This document shows positions 30,113 through 38,904 of a DNA stretch of 64,000 nucleotides, one piece after another. Below the pieces are notes generated by a model. That model did not search any database. It was not told where the DNA came from and saw only the letters and a list, made by a program, of their open reading frames with translations. The translations under genes and the position numbers were made by a program. This DNA is from Serratia rubidaea. GTDB lineage: Bacteria; Pseudomonadota; Gammaproteobacteria; Enterobacterales; Enterobacteriaceae. Where the stretch lies: NCBI GenBank assembly GCA_901472405.1, contig LR590463.1, forward strand, positions 2,728,001 to 2,792,000. Reading direction: 5' to 3'. The first letter of the stretch is position 1. Each line of letters begins with the position of its first letter.

Positions 30113-32457
30113 TGGTTCAACGGCTGCCGCCGTCGGGTGGCGAAACGCAGGGTATAAGGCAGCCGCTGCCGCCCTTGCTCCTGCGGCGCTGACCAGGCCC
30201 GCATGCGTTCACTGAACAGCCATAGCCACGGTTTGCCCTGGCGACGCACTTCAATCACGCCGTATTTATCCAGCGTTACGATCTGCTGTAACAGATATTC
30301 GATACCGCTGGCTTCCGCCAGCCAGCCGCAATGCTGGTGCAGAGGCTGCGTTTGCGTCTGGCCGGCGGCATCCAGCTCGCATACCGTGGTCTGAGAAATT
30401 TGCTGCGGCTCCATCCCCGCCATCCGGCACGCCGCCGACAAGTCATCAGCATGCGTCGCCAGCACGGCGCCGCGTAGCACCACCAGGGCATCATCCCCCT
30501 GCCGCCACGGTTTCAGCAGCATGATGGCGGCCGCTTCCCCCTGCCGCGGCTGAGCCTGCTGACAGTGACGCAGCTCGCTGTGGCTGCTGATATAGCGCCC
30601 GGCCCCCAACAGCACCTGTTGCAGGCCGCGCTCAAACCAATGCGGCAGGGTCAGCAGCGTCTGCCACAGCAGCCCCGCCTCGCCGGCCAGGGTTTGATGG
30701 CAACCGCGCAAATCAAAAATTTTTGCCGCATAGCCTGACAGCATGGAAGGCAGCATGGTCGCCACATCTGCGACCGTCACATCGGGCGCCTCCCCCTGCT
30801 GCGAGCGGAAGAATTCGCTGCGCGCATAGGCATTGGCAAAACTCTCGCCCCCCAGGTTGCAGCACATCATCATTGCAGTATCGGCACTGTTTGCCAGCGT
30901 CGGGTGACGGGCAACGATGCGGCCGGTTAATGCCGTCACCAACAGTTTAAAAGGATCAACGTGGTCCAACGCCTTCGGCCCCATGGCATAGCCATGGGTA
31001 TCAATCACGCAGTCCGTCGCCAGATAGTGCCCCTCGGCCAGCGGCTGCGCAGCATTGGCCGCCAGACGTCCGGCGGGGAAAGGCCGGCAGACTGCCGGCT
31101 GCTGCAGTTTCTGCTGGAACTCCGCCAGACTGAATGCACCGCCCAATGCCGCATCAGCATCCAGAACGGACAGGTTCAGCGTAATATAACCAACCTGCCG
31201 CGCCGCCTGGCGCCGCACGGCGTGTTCCGCGCCGACGCGGTCGATAATCATATGGGCGTTGGCGCCGCCGAAGCCAAAGCTGGAAACCGCCAGCCGCCGT
31301 AAGTTTGCCGGGCCGCTGGCGTCGGCCGTTGCCAGACGCAACAAGCCGGAGGTTACGCGCGGATCCGGCGTATAGCCGGGCTGCGGAGGGATCTGCTGAT
31401 GGCGCAGCATCAACAATGCTTTCGCCAGCGAAGGCCCGCCGGCGGCAGCCAGCGTATGCCCCACGGCGGCCTTGATCGAGCCGATCGTCAGCGGCGTCTG
31501 GCGTGGGTTATCCGCGGTGAAGAACTGCCCGAGCGACGCCAGCTCGGTGGCGTCCCCCAGCGGCGTCGCGGTGCCGTGCGTCTCCAGATAATCCACGCTG
31601 GCGGGATCCAACCCCTGCCATGCGCGCCGGTAGGCCGTAAGCTGCGCCTGCTGACCGGGTGAAAAGACCGAGCCTTCCGCACCGTCAGACGACAGCCCGA
31701 CCGCCGTCAGCAGCCCGAGGGGATCGCGCCCGGCCGCCTGCGCCTGGCCCAGCGGCTCCAACAGAAACGCGCAGGCGCACTCCGCCGGAACAATGCCGTT
31801 GGCCTCCGCGCCAAAGGCGCGCAGGCGCGCATCGCCGGAAAACGCCGTCAGCTGTGAAAAGCCTAAATAGAGCGCCAGCGGCAGGACGGTATTGATCGCC
31901 ATCACCACCACGCTGTCGGCCTGCCCGCTGTTGATCACGCCCTGCGCCATTTCCAGCGCATAAGGGAATGAGCTGCAGGCGGTATCAACCGTGAAAGCCG
32001 GCCCGCCGAGCTGCAGCCGATCGGCCATCAGGCGCACCTGCTCGCCGGGCGCCAGGCCGTTTTCCGTCAGAAAATAGCTCTCATCGCTCCAGGAGGTGGC
32101 CAGAATCAGCCCGGTACGGCCCCGCGCCAACCGCTCCGGCATCAGCCCCGGCTCTTGCAGCAACCGCTGCAACACGCGCAGGCCAATCCCCGCCTGACGC
32201 GACGCGGCGCCGGCCGGTTCATCCAGGGTAAAGGCCTGATCCAGATAGACCCGGTTACGCGTGCCGGGCCGTTCGGCCAACACCGCGTCGGCATCAACCT
32301 GCCAGTGCGGCAGCAGCGAACGTAACGGCGCGCTTTCCCCCTGCGTCAGCAGCGTCCATAAATCCTCAACCGAGGCCGCGCCCGGAAACTCACCCGCCAT
32401 CGCGCTGAAACAATAAGCGGGAGACGCGGTGCCGGATGCCGTAAAGTCATGGCTCAT
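30037..32457 (-). CDS. Ketosynthase / chain-length-factor didomain protein
   Basis: The first half (about 1-420) is a full ketosynthase: nucleophile Cys161 in VDTACSSFPYAL, His294 in YLETHGTATPLGD and His334 in GSIKAAVGHTLA, plus the family end SSFGFGGANAHMII. The second half (about 435-770) is a degenerate KS in which the active-site loop reads FDLRGCHQTLAGEAG and the TACSS motif is absent, as in chain-length factors. This KS-CLF pairing is that of PfaC of polyunsaturated fatty acid synthases. The last 35 residues (RRRQPLNHCQPPRRCRRR) look like an out-of-frame reading of an Ala/Pro linker, so the protein probably continues into the AfsA-type domain. It starts seven bases after the ACP gene. 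Confidence 0.88.
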   Translation of the reverse strand: MSHDFTASGTASPAYCFSAMAGEFPGAASVEDLWTLLTQGESAPLRSLLPHWQVDADAVLAERPGTRNRVYLDQAFTLDEPAGAASRQAGIGLRVLQRLLQEPGLMPERLARGRTGLILATSWSDESYFLTENGLAPGEQVRLMADRLQLGGPAFTVDTACSSFPYALEMAQGVINSGQADSVVVMAINTVLPLALYLGFSQLTAFSGDARLRAFGAEANGIVPAECACAFLLEPLGQAQAAGRDPLGLLTAVGLSSDGAEGSVFSPGQQAQLTAYRRAWQGLDPASVDYLETHGTATPLGDATELASLGQFFTADNPRQTPLTIGSIKAAVGHTLAAAGGPSLAKALLMLRHQQIPPQPGYTPDPRVTSGLLRLATADASGPANLRRLAVSSFGFGGANAHMIIDRVGAEHAVRRQAARQVGYITLNLSVLDADAALGGAFSLAEFQQKLQQPAVCRPFPAGRLAANAAQPLAEGHYLATDCVIDTHGYAMGPKALDHVDPFKLLVTALTGRIVARHPTLANSADTAMMMCCNLGGESFANAYARSEFFRSQQGEAPDVTVADVATMLPSMLSGYAAKIFDLRGCHQTLAGEAGLLWQTLLTLPHWFERGLQQVLLGAGRYISSHSELRHCQQAQPRQGEAAAIMLLKPWRQGDDALVVLRGAVLATHADDLSAACRMAGMEPQQISQTTVCELDAAGQTQTQPLHQHCGWLAEASGIEYLLQQIVTLDKYGVIEVRRQGKPWLWLFSERMRAWSAPQEQGRQRLPYTLRFATRRRQPLNHCQPPRRCRRRRPSRSAGWRCSINR

Positions 32458-32464
32458 GTGCGGC

Positions 32465-33499
32465 TTACCCCAGTCTATTTAACAGCGCCAACGCCTCGCC
32501 GGCGTTGCGTCGGGACATCAGCGCCTCGCCGGCGAAGTGGCAAATATCATGCTGCGGCGATAAATTTTCCCACACCGAGGATTGCGTAAACCCGTCCGTC
32601 AGATAGCGGTCAAACGGCGTTTCGAGATTGATATCGCCGTCGTTGGCCGTGCCGAGCTTTTTCAGCAGCTGCAACAGCGCAGCCTCCAGCGGAGGTTCTG
32701 CCGACAATTTTTCTTCCAGCAATGCGATCATCGCGCCGGGGGTTTGCAGATTGGTAAACTGCGGCGCATGAGCCTTCAGTTCGGGACGCTCCGACTGCAG
32801 CGCCTCCAGCACATCCAGACGGCCGAGAGAGTCCAGCCCCAGCTCATCGAAGGTTAAAGTAAGATCGATATCAGAGGGCGCAAAGCCGGTCAGATCCGCC
32901 ACGATGCGCCGCATAACCTGCTCGGCGCAAAACGCCGGCGCTGGGGTTTCCCGTTGCTCCGAAGCCGGTTCGCCCAGACCGGCGAGTAACGCCGCCGGGG
33001 TCGCCGCGTCAAACAGAGCCGCCTTGCCCGCACGGGGATAGCGCTGCAGCAGCGCTTCCTGCACGTCCTGCCGACCGAGCGAATCCAGCCCCAGCTGTTC
33101 AAATTCCTGGGTAAGATCGATGTCAGCCGCAGGAAAACCGGTCATCTCCGCCAGCTGTCGGCGCAGCCAGGCTTCATGGCTCTCCTCCGCCGCTGCCTGA
33201 GCGACGGCCGGCTGCGCAGGAACCGGCAAAACGGCCGGGGTTTCCGCTGCGCCGAAGTTCAGCGGCGGCGTGACGGCCGGTAGCTGCGGCGCCTCTCCCG
33301 TCAGCAGCTGTTGATGCGCGGCTAAAAACGTCTGGGTCACGCTCTCCGTCTGCGCCAGCAGCTGCAGTAAAACCTGCTGCTGATTCGGGCTGTTGCTCAC
33401 CAGAGCCAGCACTTTTTCGGTAAAGGCAAAATAGCTTTGAGTAATTCTGCTGTTGGCAGCAATAAACTCCTGAACTGCCGGGTTCATATCCATTTTCAT
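32465..33499 (-). CDS. Tandem acyl carrier protein with helical N-terminal domain
   Basis: A 344-residue protein with two acyl carrier domains. The phosphopantetheine serines are Ser140 (QLGLDSLGRQDV) and Ser224 (ELGLDSLGRLDV), each in a four-helix ACP pattern. Residues 1-65 are predicted helical and Gln-rich (QQVLLQLLAQTESVTQTFLA), followed by an Ala/Pro linker, resembling regions before the ACP arrays of Pfa-type synthases. About 80 C-terminal residues are a third, unrecognised part with no DSL motif. No phosphopantetheinyl transferase is in the window. It presumably carries the growing chain for the adjacent ketosynthase. Confidence 0.88.
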   Translation of the reverse strand: MKMDMNPAVQEFIAANSRITQSYFAFTEKVLALVSNSPNQQQVLLQLLAQTESVTQTFLAAHQQLLTGEAPQLPAVTPPLNFGAAETPAVLPVPAQPAVAQAAAEESHEAWLRRQLAEMTGFPAADIDLTQEFEQLGLDSLGRQDVQEALLQRYPRAGKAALFDAATPAALLAGLGEPASEQRETPAPAFCAEQVMRRIVADLTGFAPSDIDLTLTFDELGLDSLGRLDVLEALQSERPELKAHAPQFTNLQTPGAMIALLEEKLSAEPPLEAALLQLLKKLGTANDGDINLETPFDRYLTDGFTQSSVWENLSPQHDICHFAGEALMSRRNAGEALALLNRLG

Positions 33500-33548
33500 A
33501 AGCGCTTTTCCAACGGGTTTCGGAAGAAATGATTCATCTCAGGCCGGT

Positions 33549-35286
33549 TCACGCCGCCACATCGTCCAATAGGTCGGTCACGGCGGCATCATGCTGCTGA
33601 CGCAGCGCGGCGGTGGTCTGCAGGAAGTCGCTGAGGGCGTCGGCATCCTTGCCCAAGAAGGCGATATACCCATCCGGGCGAATCAGCACCAGGCAGCCCG
33701 CATCCGCGTGATAGCGGCGATGCAGCCGCCAGTCCGGATCGGCAATCAGCCGCGGTTCGCCATCGTGCTCATCCGCGCTCAGCGCGTCAGAGACGCAGCG
33801 CGCCGCAATACCCTGATAGCCGGCGACCAACGCCTGCGCCATCGCCTGCCAACCGGCGACCAGCGCCGAATCACCCTCTGCGGCGGTGAATATCAGCAGC
33901 AGATAGCGCTGACGGAACAGTTCACTCAGCGGCTGAGCCTGCGTTCCGGGCGCAGCCCAGAGCATCACGTCCGGCGCCAGCTGTCCGGCGCGCGGCGCGG
34001 CAACCGGCAGCGCCCGTTGCGCCGCCTTTTTACGCCAGCTGTTGCGCTCCCCTTTCTTCAACTCATTCAGCACCCACCGGCTGCCGCAGTAGTGGTAATG
34101 ATGGCCCGAGATCAGCGACGGTAGTTTGCGTTGCACCTTGCTGCGGCCGGAGATCAGCGGCAGCAGGTTATTGCGCAGCCAGACCAGGGGACGTTTGCGG
34201 GTGGTGATCAGTTTTGTCAGTCGATGCGCGGTTTTTTCGGCTTCCTGCGCGACCGGATAACGCTCTTCGTGGTAGCTGTCCAGTAGTTGCGGCCCGGCAT
34301 AGCCGCGCGCCACCCAGGCCAGTTTCCAGCCGAGGTTGTAAGCCTCTGACAGCCCGAGGTTCATCCATTGTCCCCCTATCGGGCTGCCGATATGGGCGGC
34401 ATCGCCAAGCAAGAAAATGGCGCCGTGACGCAGCTGGGTTACCTGACGGTGCTGAAAGGCCGCCAGCGTGGTGGATGACAGGTTAGACAGCGTCATCTGC
34501 TGGCCGCGACCGTCACACAATGACTGGAACGTTGCCAAATCCAGCTGCGGACGCTCGCCCTCCGGCGGCAGCGCATGAGGCATTTCAAAGAACAGCCGGT
34601 AGCGTCCCTTGCCGTCAATCGGCGCAATGGCGACATACCCTTCCGCAGCGCCCAGGAAGAAGGCCCCTTCATCGCGACGCTGATCCCATTCAATATCGGC
34701 ATCGGCCAACATAAAATAGGAGTCATAGGCTGAACCGTCGAAGCTGAGGTTAAGCTTTTTCCGCACCGTGCTGCGCGCGCCGTCGCAGGCGCACAGCCAG
34801 CGGCAGGACACCCACTGCTCTTCACCATCCCCCTGCTGAAGCAGCGCGCTGGCGCCGTCGGCCTCCCTGCCGGATATCGTTCAGGGTGGTGTTCCATTCC
34901 ACGTTGACCCCGAGCGCTTCCAGCCGTTGCAGCATCAGCTTTTCCGCATCCGGCTGCGGCAGACTCAGCAGCATGGGCCATGCGGCTTCCAACAGCGAAA
35001 AGTTGTAGTTGATAATGCGGCGCTGGTTCGCCTGAATCGAAAATGCCTTGATGGCAAAACCCTGAGCAACGGCCCGATCCGCAATGCCCAGTTCCCGAAA
35101 CACTTCCAGCGTGCGGGAGTGGATCGCCATGGCTTTGGTCGACGTAGACGGCCCCGCGTTCTTTTCGATAATCCGCAACGGGACGCCGTACTGCTTGAGT
35201 AAAATCGCCAACGTCAGGCCAACCGGCCCGGCGCCGACGATCAACACCTGCGGGTGTTCAGCATGTGGTAAAGGCTGTTTTTCCAT
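33549..35286 (-). CDS. FAD-dependent monooxygenase, aromatic-hydroxylase type (frameshift)
   Basis: A class A flavoprotein monooxygenase of about 578 residues. The dinucleotide motif is VLIVGAGPVGLTLAILL, the DG region is CDGARSTVRKKL, and the FAD ribityl motif is LLGDAAHIGSPIGGQWMNLG, with Gln-Trp-Met where Gln-Gly-Met is usual. The C-terminal third resembles the thioredoxin-like domain of phenol-hydroxylase relatives acting on polyketides. The frame changes near 34868 by one extra G (CAGGGAGG). ATG 35286 follows the phosphatase stop by two bases. Such enzymes hydroxylate or Baeyer-Villiger oxidise carrier-bound or free intermediates, so it likely tailors the product. Confidence 0.87.
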
Positions 35287-35288
35287 GT

Positions 35289-35903
35289 TTAGTACCAATT
35301 CCTGTAGAAAGGCGCATCGGCGATGGCCAATAATTCAGCATCCCCGGAAGAGTCGCCGTAGGCGTAAATCTGGTAGTTATCCAGATCGGTCATCTTTTCA
35401 CGCAGCCGGCGCACCTTTTCACTGCCGACGCAATCCTCGCCGTCCACCTCACCGCTCAATGTCTGCCCGTCGCTGCCGAGCCGGGTGCCGCAGATAATGT
35501 CGATATTGAGCGAGCGCCCCCACTGCAGCAGGTAGTTTTCCGGCGAATTGCTGACCAGGGCGGTGACATGCCCCTGCTGCTGGTGCCAGCGCAGCCGTCT
35601 TAACGCCTGCGGCCGCAGATAGCCCGGCAGTTTTTCATGCACATAGCGGCGCGCCAGTGCGCTTTCCCGGGGAACGCTCAGCCCGGCAAAAAAGTGGTGA
35701 ATAAAGGCGCGGCGCGCCTGCATCAACGGCGTGATTTTCAGCAACACCGCGACGATGCGCGGCAGCATCAGCGCCATCCCGCCCCAGAAAGCGGCTGAAC
35801 CGTGAATAAAACGGATATAGCGCCAGAACGTATGGCGATGGGTCAGAGTGCCGTCGAAATCGAACACGGCCAGCACGCGACGGGATGTTTCCTCATGCGG
35901 CAT
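35289..35903 (-). CDS. HAD-superfamily phosphatase (subfamily IB)
   Basis: A 204-residue haloacid-dehalogenase-type phosphatase related to SerB and CicA. Motif I is AVFDFDGTLT with the nucleophile and acid Asp; motif II is VSNSPENY; motif III with the metal Asp is YAYGDSSGDAELLAIAD. The ATG overlaps the stop of the ligase gene (ATGA) and the stop lies two bases before the monooxygenase start, so it is embedded in the operon. A phosphatase in a fatty-acid or polyketide cluster is unusual; it would be explained if a phosphorylated intermediate such as a butenolide phosphate is made by the AfsA-type domain. That link is inference. Confidence 0.9.
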   Translation of the reverse strand: MPHEETSRRVLAVFDFDGTLTHRHTFWRYIRFIHGSAAFWGGMALMLPRIVAVLLKITPLMQARRAFIHHFFAGLSVPRESALARRYVHEKLPGYLRPQALRRLRWHQQQGHVTALVSNSPENYLLQWGRSLNIDIICGTRLGSDGQTLSGEVDGEDCVGSEKVRRLREKMTDLDNYQIYAYGDSSGDAELLAIADAPFYRNWY

Positions 35904-37410
35904 GCTCCACCCCCTGGGCAGGCAGCATGTCGATTTTCCGCGGCAGCTTGAACCCCGAAAGATAGTTGCCCATAAACGTCAACAGCTCCTGCTGGACCAG
36001 CTGCGCATCGGACACCTCGACGCTGAGGCACAACACGTTGGCCTCATGTTTATCGCGCGTAACCCAGGCCCGCGCCCGTTTCACCTGCGGATGACGTACG
36101 GCCACCCGCTCTATCTCGGCCAGATCGATCATCTGCGCCCGGATTTTAGAAATGCGCAGCCGCTGGCAGACAAAGAACAGGTGCCCCTGCGCATCACGCC
36201 ACACCAGATCGCCGGTGTGCAGCCAGCCATCCTTGAAGAACAGCGCGGTGGCTTCCTCATCCTGGTAATATCCTTCGGCAATCATCGGGCCGCGCACCAC
36301 CAGTTCGCCGATGCGTCCCGCCGGCACCTCTTGCCCGCCGGGGCCGAGCACACGAATTTCCGCAGCGCGAATCGCCTGCCCCATGGCTCCGCGATGCTGT
36401 TCGCCACGGGTGTTTTGCACCACGATCGGTAAGCTTTCGGTCAAGCCATACCCCTGCAGCACCGGCCCGCAGCCCAACAGTTGGCTGAGCCTTTCCGCCT
36501 CCCCGGCCGGTAAATGTCCGCCGCCGGAATAAATCATCAGCTGCGGGTGCAGACCCGCCGGGGCCGATTTTCGCTTGGCCAGGCGGCCGTTGAAATAACG
36601 GATAACGTCGGGCACCAGGCAGGCGAATGTCACCTGATGCTGCGCCAGCACCTCAGCCAGATCGCGGTTAAGCAGGCTGTTGGTCACCAACAGCGTTGCC
36701 CCGACGCTGAGGGGGAAAATCAGCATCACCGACAAACCAAAAATGGCGTACAGCGGCAGCGTGACCAAATGTACGCTGCCAACGCCCTGCGGATGGAAAT
36801 GCTCGTGCAGTCCGTCGGTAGAGCGCGTCATTTCCAGGTAGCGGTGAGCCACGGGGAAAGGCCGCGCATAGCCACGCCAGGTAAACTGCAGCGCCACGAC
36901 CGGGTTGCCGTGCGGCGCCGTCAGCGCCGCCGCATCACCGTCGGGCTGCTGCGTCAAATGGTGTACATCTTCGCGGGGTGCGCAAGACGGCGTCTTATCG
37001 CTTAATAATATCTGCCACGTTGGTGATGGCGGCGTCAGCAGCGCAGCGTGTTTTTGATAAAATTCCGAGAAGGTAATAATGAAATCAGGATGACACTTAT
37101 CGAACAGCTGACTTATTTCCCATGACGTCAGTTTACTGTTGATAATAATGGGGAGTGCCTCCAGGCTGACCAGTGCGAGGTAACTGGCAATAAACTCAAC
37201 GCCATTTGGCAGAATTAACGCAACGTTATCACCGGGTTTAACCCCTAACAGACTAAAAGTCCGCTTTCGCTTTTCAGCAATATGTTTAAGCTCCTGGTAA
37301 CTGAGCGTAACGTTATTATCAATGTCGTTAATTGCAGGCGTTTCCGGAAACTCCCTGGTAATTTCCAAAAAACGATGGAGAAAACCTTCACTATCAGTTG
37401 TAGTGTTCAT
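35893..37410 (-). CDS. Divergent acyl-CoA/acyl-ACP ligase-like protein (ANL superfamily)
   Basis: About 505 residues with the ANL fold signature in several motifs: VALILPNGVEFIASYLALVS early, A5 as QGYGLTESLPIVV, and A7 as LHTGDLVWRDAQGHLFFV. Two catalytic motifs are abnormal. The Ser/Thr/Gly-rich P-loop (usually SSGTTGxPK) is replaced by LQFTWRGYARPFPVAH, and the C-terminal A10 lysine is missing: the protein ends LPRKIDMLPAQGVEHAA with no GK. It may be a weak adenylating enzyme, a binding or transfer protein, or use unusual residues. ATG 37410 has AGGG upstream; the gene lies 50 bases after the SDR gene. No frame break is seen. Confidence 0.85.
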   Translation of the reverse strand: MNTTTDSEGFLHRFLEITREFPETPAINDIDNNVTLSYQELKHIAEKRKRTFSLLGVKPGDNVALILPNGVEFIASYLALVSLEALPIIINSKLTSWEISQLFDKCHPDFIITFSEFYQKHAALLTPPSPTWQILLSDKTPSCAPREDVHHLTQQPDGDAAALTAPHGNPVVALQFTWRGYARPFPVAHRYLEMTRSTDGLHEHFHPQGVGSVHLVTLPLYAIFGLSVMLIFPLSVGATLLVTNSLLNRDLAEVLAQHQVTFACLVPDVIRYFNGRLAKRKSAPAGLHPQLMIYSGGGHLPAGEAERLSQLLGCGPVLQGYGLTESLPIVVQNTRGEQHRGAMGQAIRAAEIRVLGPGGQEVPAGRIGELVVRGPMIAEGYYQDEEATALFFKDGWLHTGDLVWRDAQGHLFFVCQRLRISKIRAQMIDLAEIERVAVRHPQVKRARAWVTRDKHEANVLCLSVEVSDAQLVQQELLTFMGNYLSGFKLPRKIDMLPAQGVEHAA

Positions 37411-37460
37411 CACGTATCCCTAGATATTATTTCAAGTAAGCCAGCAAAAACTAACGTTGA

Positions 37461-38479
37461 TTATTTAGCAGGTAGGAAATTATGTTGCTGGTACCATTGC
37501 AATACGTCACTCAACGTTTCATTCAGCGGCCGGAATTTACAGCCTAACTCTCGTCGACTTTTATCATGACTAAAGTTCGTACGCAGATATTCACGTGACA
37601 TCAGGTCCACGCTCGATTTGCTTAATAACACCGGTTTTTTCGTCAAACGGTGGTAAATCTCATACCCCTGCGCCAACACGCGCAGCATCAACAGCGGAAC
37701 GGCCTTGGTCGGCGCCGGGACGCGGCTGACCTGTGCCAGTTCGCCCATCAATCCCCCCCATGGTCATATGCCGCCCGGCCGCCAGATAACGCTCGCCACG
37801 GCGACCGCGCTCCATAGCCAGGATTTCATGCTCGGCCACGTCGCGTGCATCCACAACGCTGAAGCTGGCCGGCAATACGCCCGGGATTTTGTTACCGATA
37901 TAATCCATAATAAATTGCCCTGACGAAGTCGGCCCAATATCTCCGGGACCAAACATCCAGCCAGGGAGAACAAAGCAGGCAAACATATCCGGGTGTTCTT
38001 TCAGAAAGTCGCGGACTACTTCTTCACTTAAAATTTTGCTGCGATAATAATCATCTTTATCTTTACTATTACGCGACATGCTTTCATCAATCAGCTGATT
38101 CTGTTCACCGCACAGTACGGCGATTGATGAGGTATGCACCATACGACGAATACCGGCATCCCAGGCCGCCTGCAGTAAATCCGCCGTGCCTTTCACATTG
38201 GTGTCATACAATTCCTGCCAATGCTTGCCGCCTTTAAAACTATCGCGAAAATAAGCGGCGGTATGGAAAAGGCCATCACACCCTTGTAATGCGCTCTGAT
38301 AACTTTCCGGCCGGCACAGATCCCCTTCCACATAGGTAACGGGTAAATCAGTAAACTGTTTTTTTGCTTTTTCCGCACTGCGCACCAATGCGGTTACCTT
38401 AATGTTTTTTCGCGAGCAGCGCACGCACCAGATTATTGCCAAGCAATCCCGTTGCACCGGTAACAAATGCATGATTCAT
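37461..38479 (-). CDS. NAD(P)-dependent extended SDR, epimerase/dihydroflavonol-reductase type (two frameshifts)
   Basis: First gene of the operon, about 338 residues. ATG 38479 has AAGGA upstream and gives the Rossmann motif FVTGATGLLGNNLVRALL; an extra A near 38408 then breaks the frame, which resumes IKVTALVRSAEKAKKQF. The catalytic Tyr/Lys pair is in DDYYRSKILSEE and the Ser/Thr in MVHTSSIAVL. A second break is an extra G in a G run near 37752. The C-terminus reads KFRPLNETLSDVLQWYQ. Related enzymes reduce carbonyls next to hydroxyls; here it could reduce a ketone or enone of the product. Cofactor preference is not clear. Confidence 0.87.
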
Positions 38480-38835
38480 CAAACTGTCCTTGCCATGTTT
38501 TTTCGATAGAGAAAATAAATAACGCCCAGTCGAATACCGGGAGGTATCTGGAATTTCCGCTAAATATAACCGATGGGAATCTGAAAACCAAGTGGTATTC
38601 GAGGTGGGTTGGCGGGAAAGATCTTACAAAATAATTCACCAAAAAGAGGTAACCAACACAAGACGGGAATGCGATGTACGTCGGCATGGGAGGAACGCCA
38701 TAGGCGCGATCGCTCTTTCCACGGTTCGCGTCTAAGTGCTGTACAAACAATGAGCTAGACGCTGCGAGATCATGCCCTTCCGGTGAGACGCGCCGCAGGC
38801 GCGCGGCAGCAAAAACTCAGCATGCTGTTTGCCCG
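38480..38835. other. Promoter region of the biosynthetic operon
   Basis: About 350 bases between the SDR gene and the cutC terminator, richer in A and T than the flanks near 38480-38640. It must hold the operon promoter on the minus strand. A short palindrome ACCAAGTGGT lies at 38588-38597. No clear -10/-35 pair or known operator could be fixed by eye, and no credible gene is present. Confidence 0.4.
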
Positions 38836-38868
38836 GCGGCAAAAATAACAAACCCGGCAAAGGCCGGG
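38836..38868 (-). terminator. Rho-independent terminator of cutC
   Basis: CCCGGC (38853-38858) and GCCGGG (38863-38868) pair over a four-base loop; on the minus strand TTTGTTATTTTTG follows. It begins 37 bases past the cutC stop. Confidence 0.82.
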
Positions 38869-38904
38869 CGACATACATACTTACGAGTTTGCCCTGCGAT
38901 GGGA

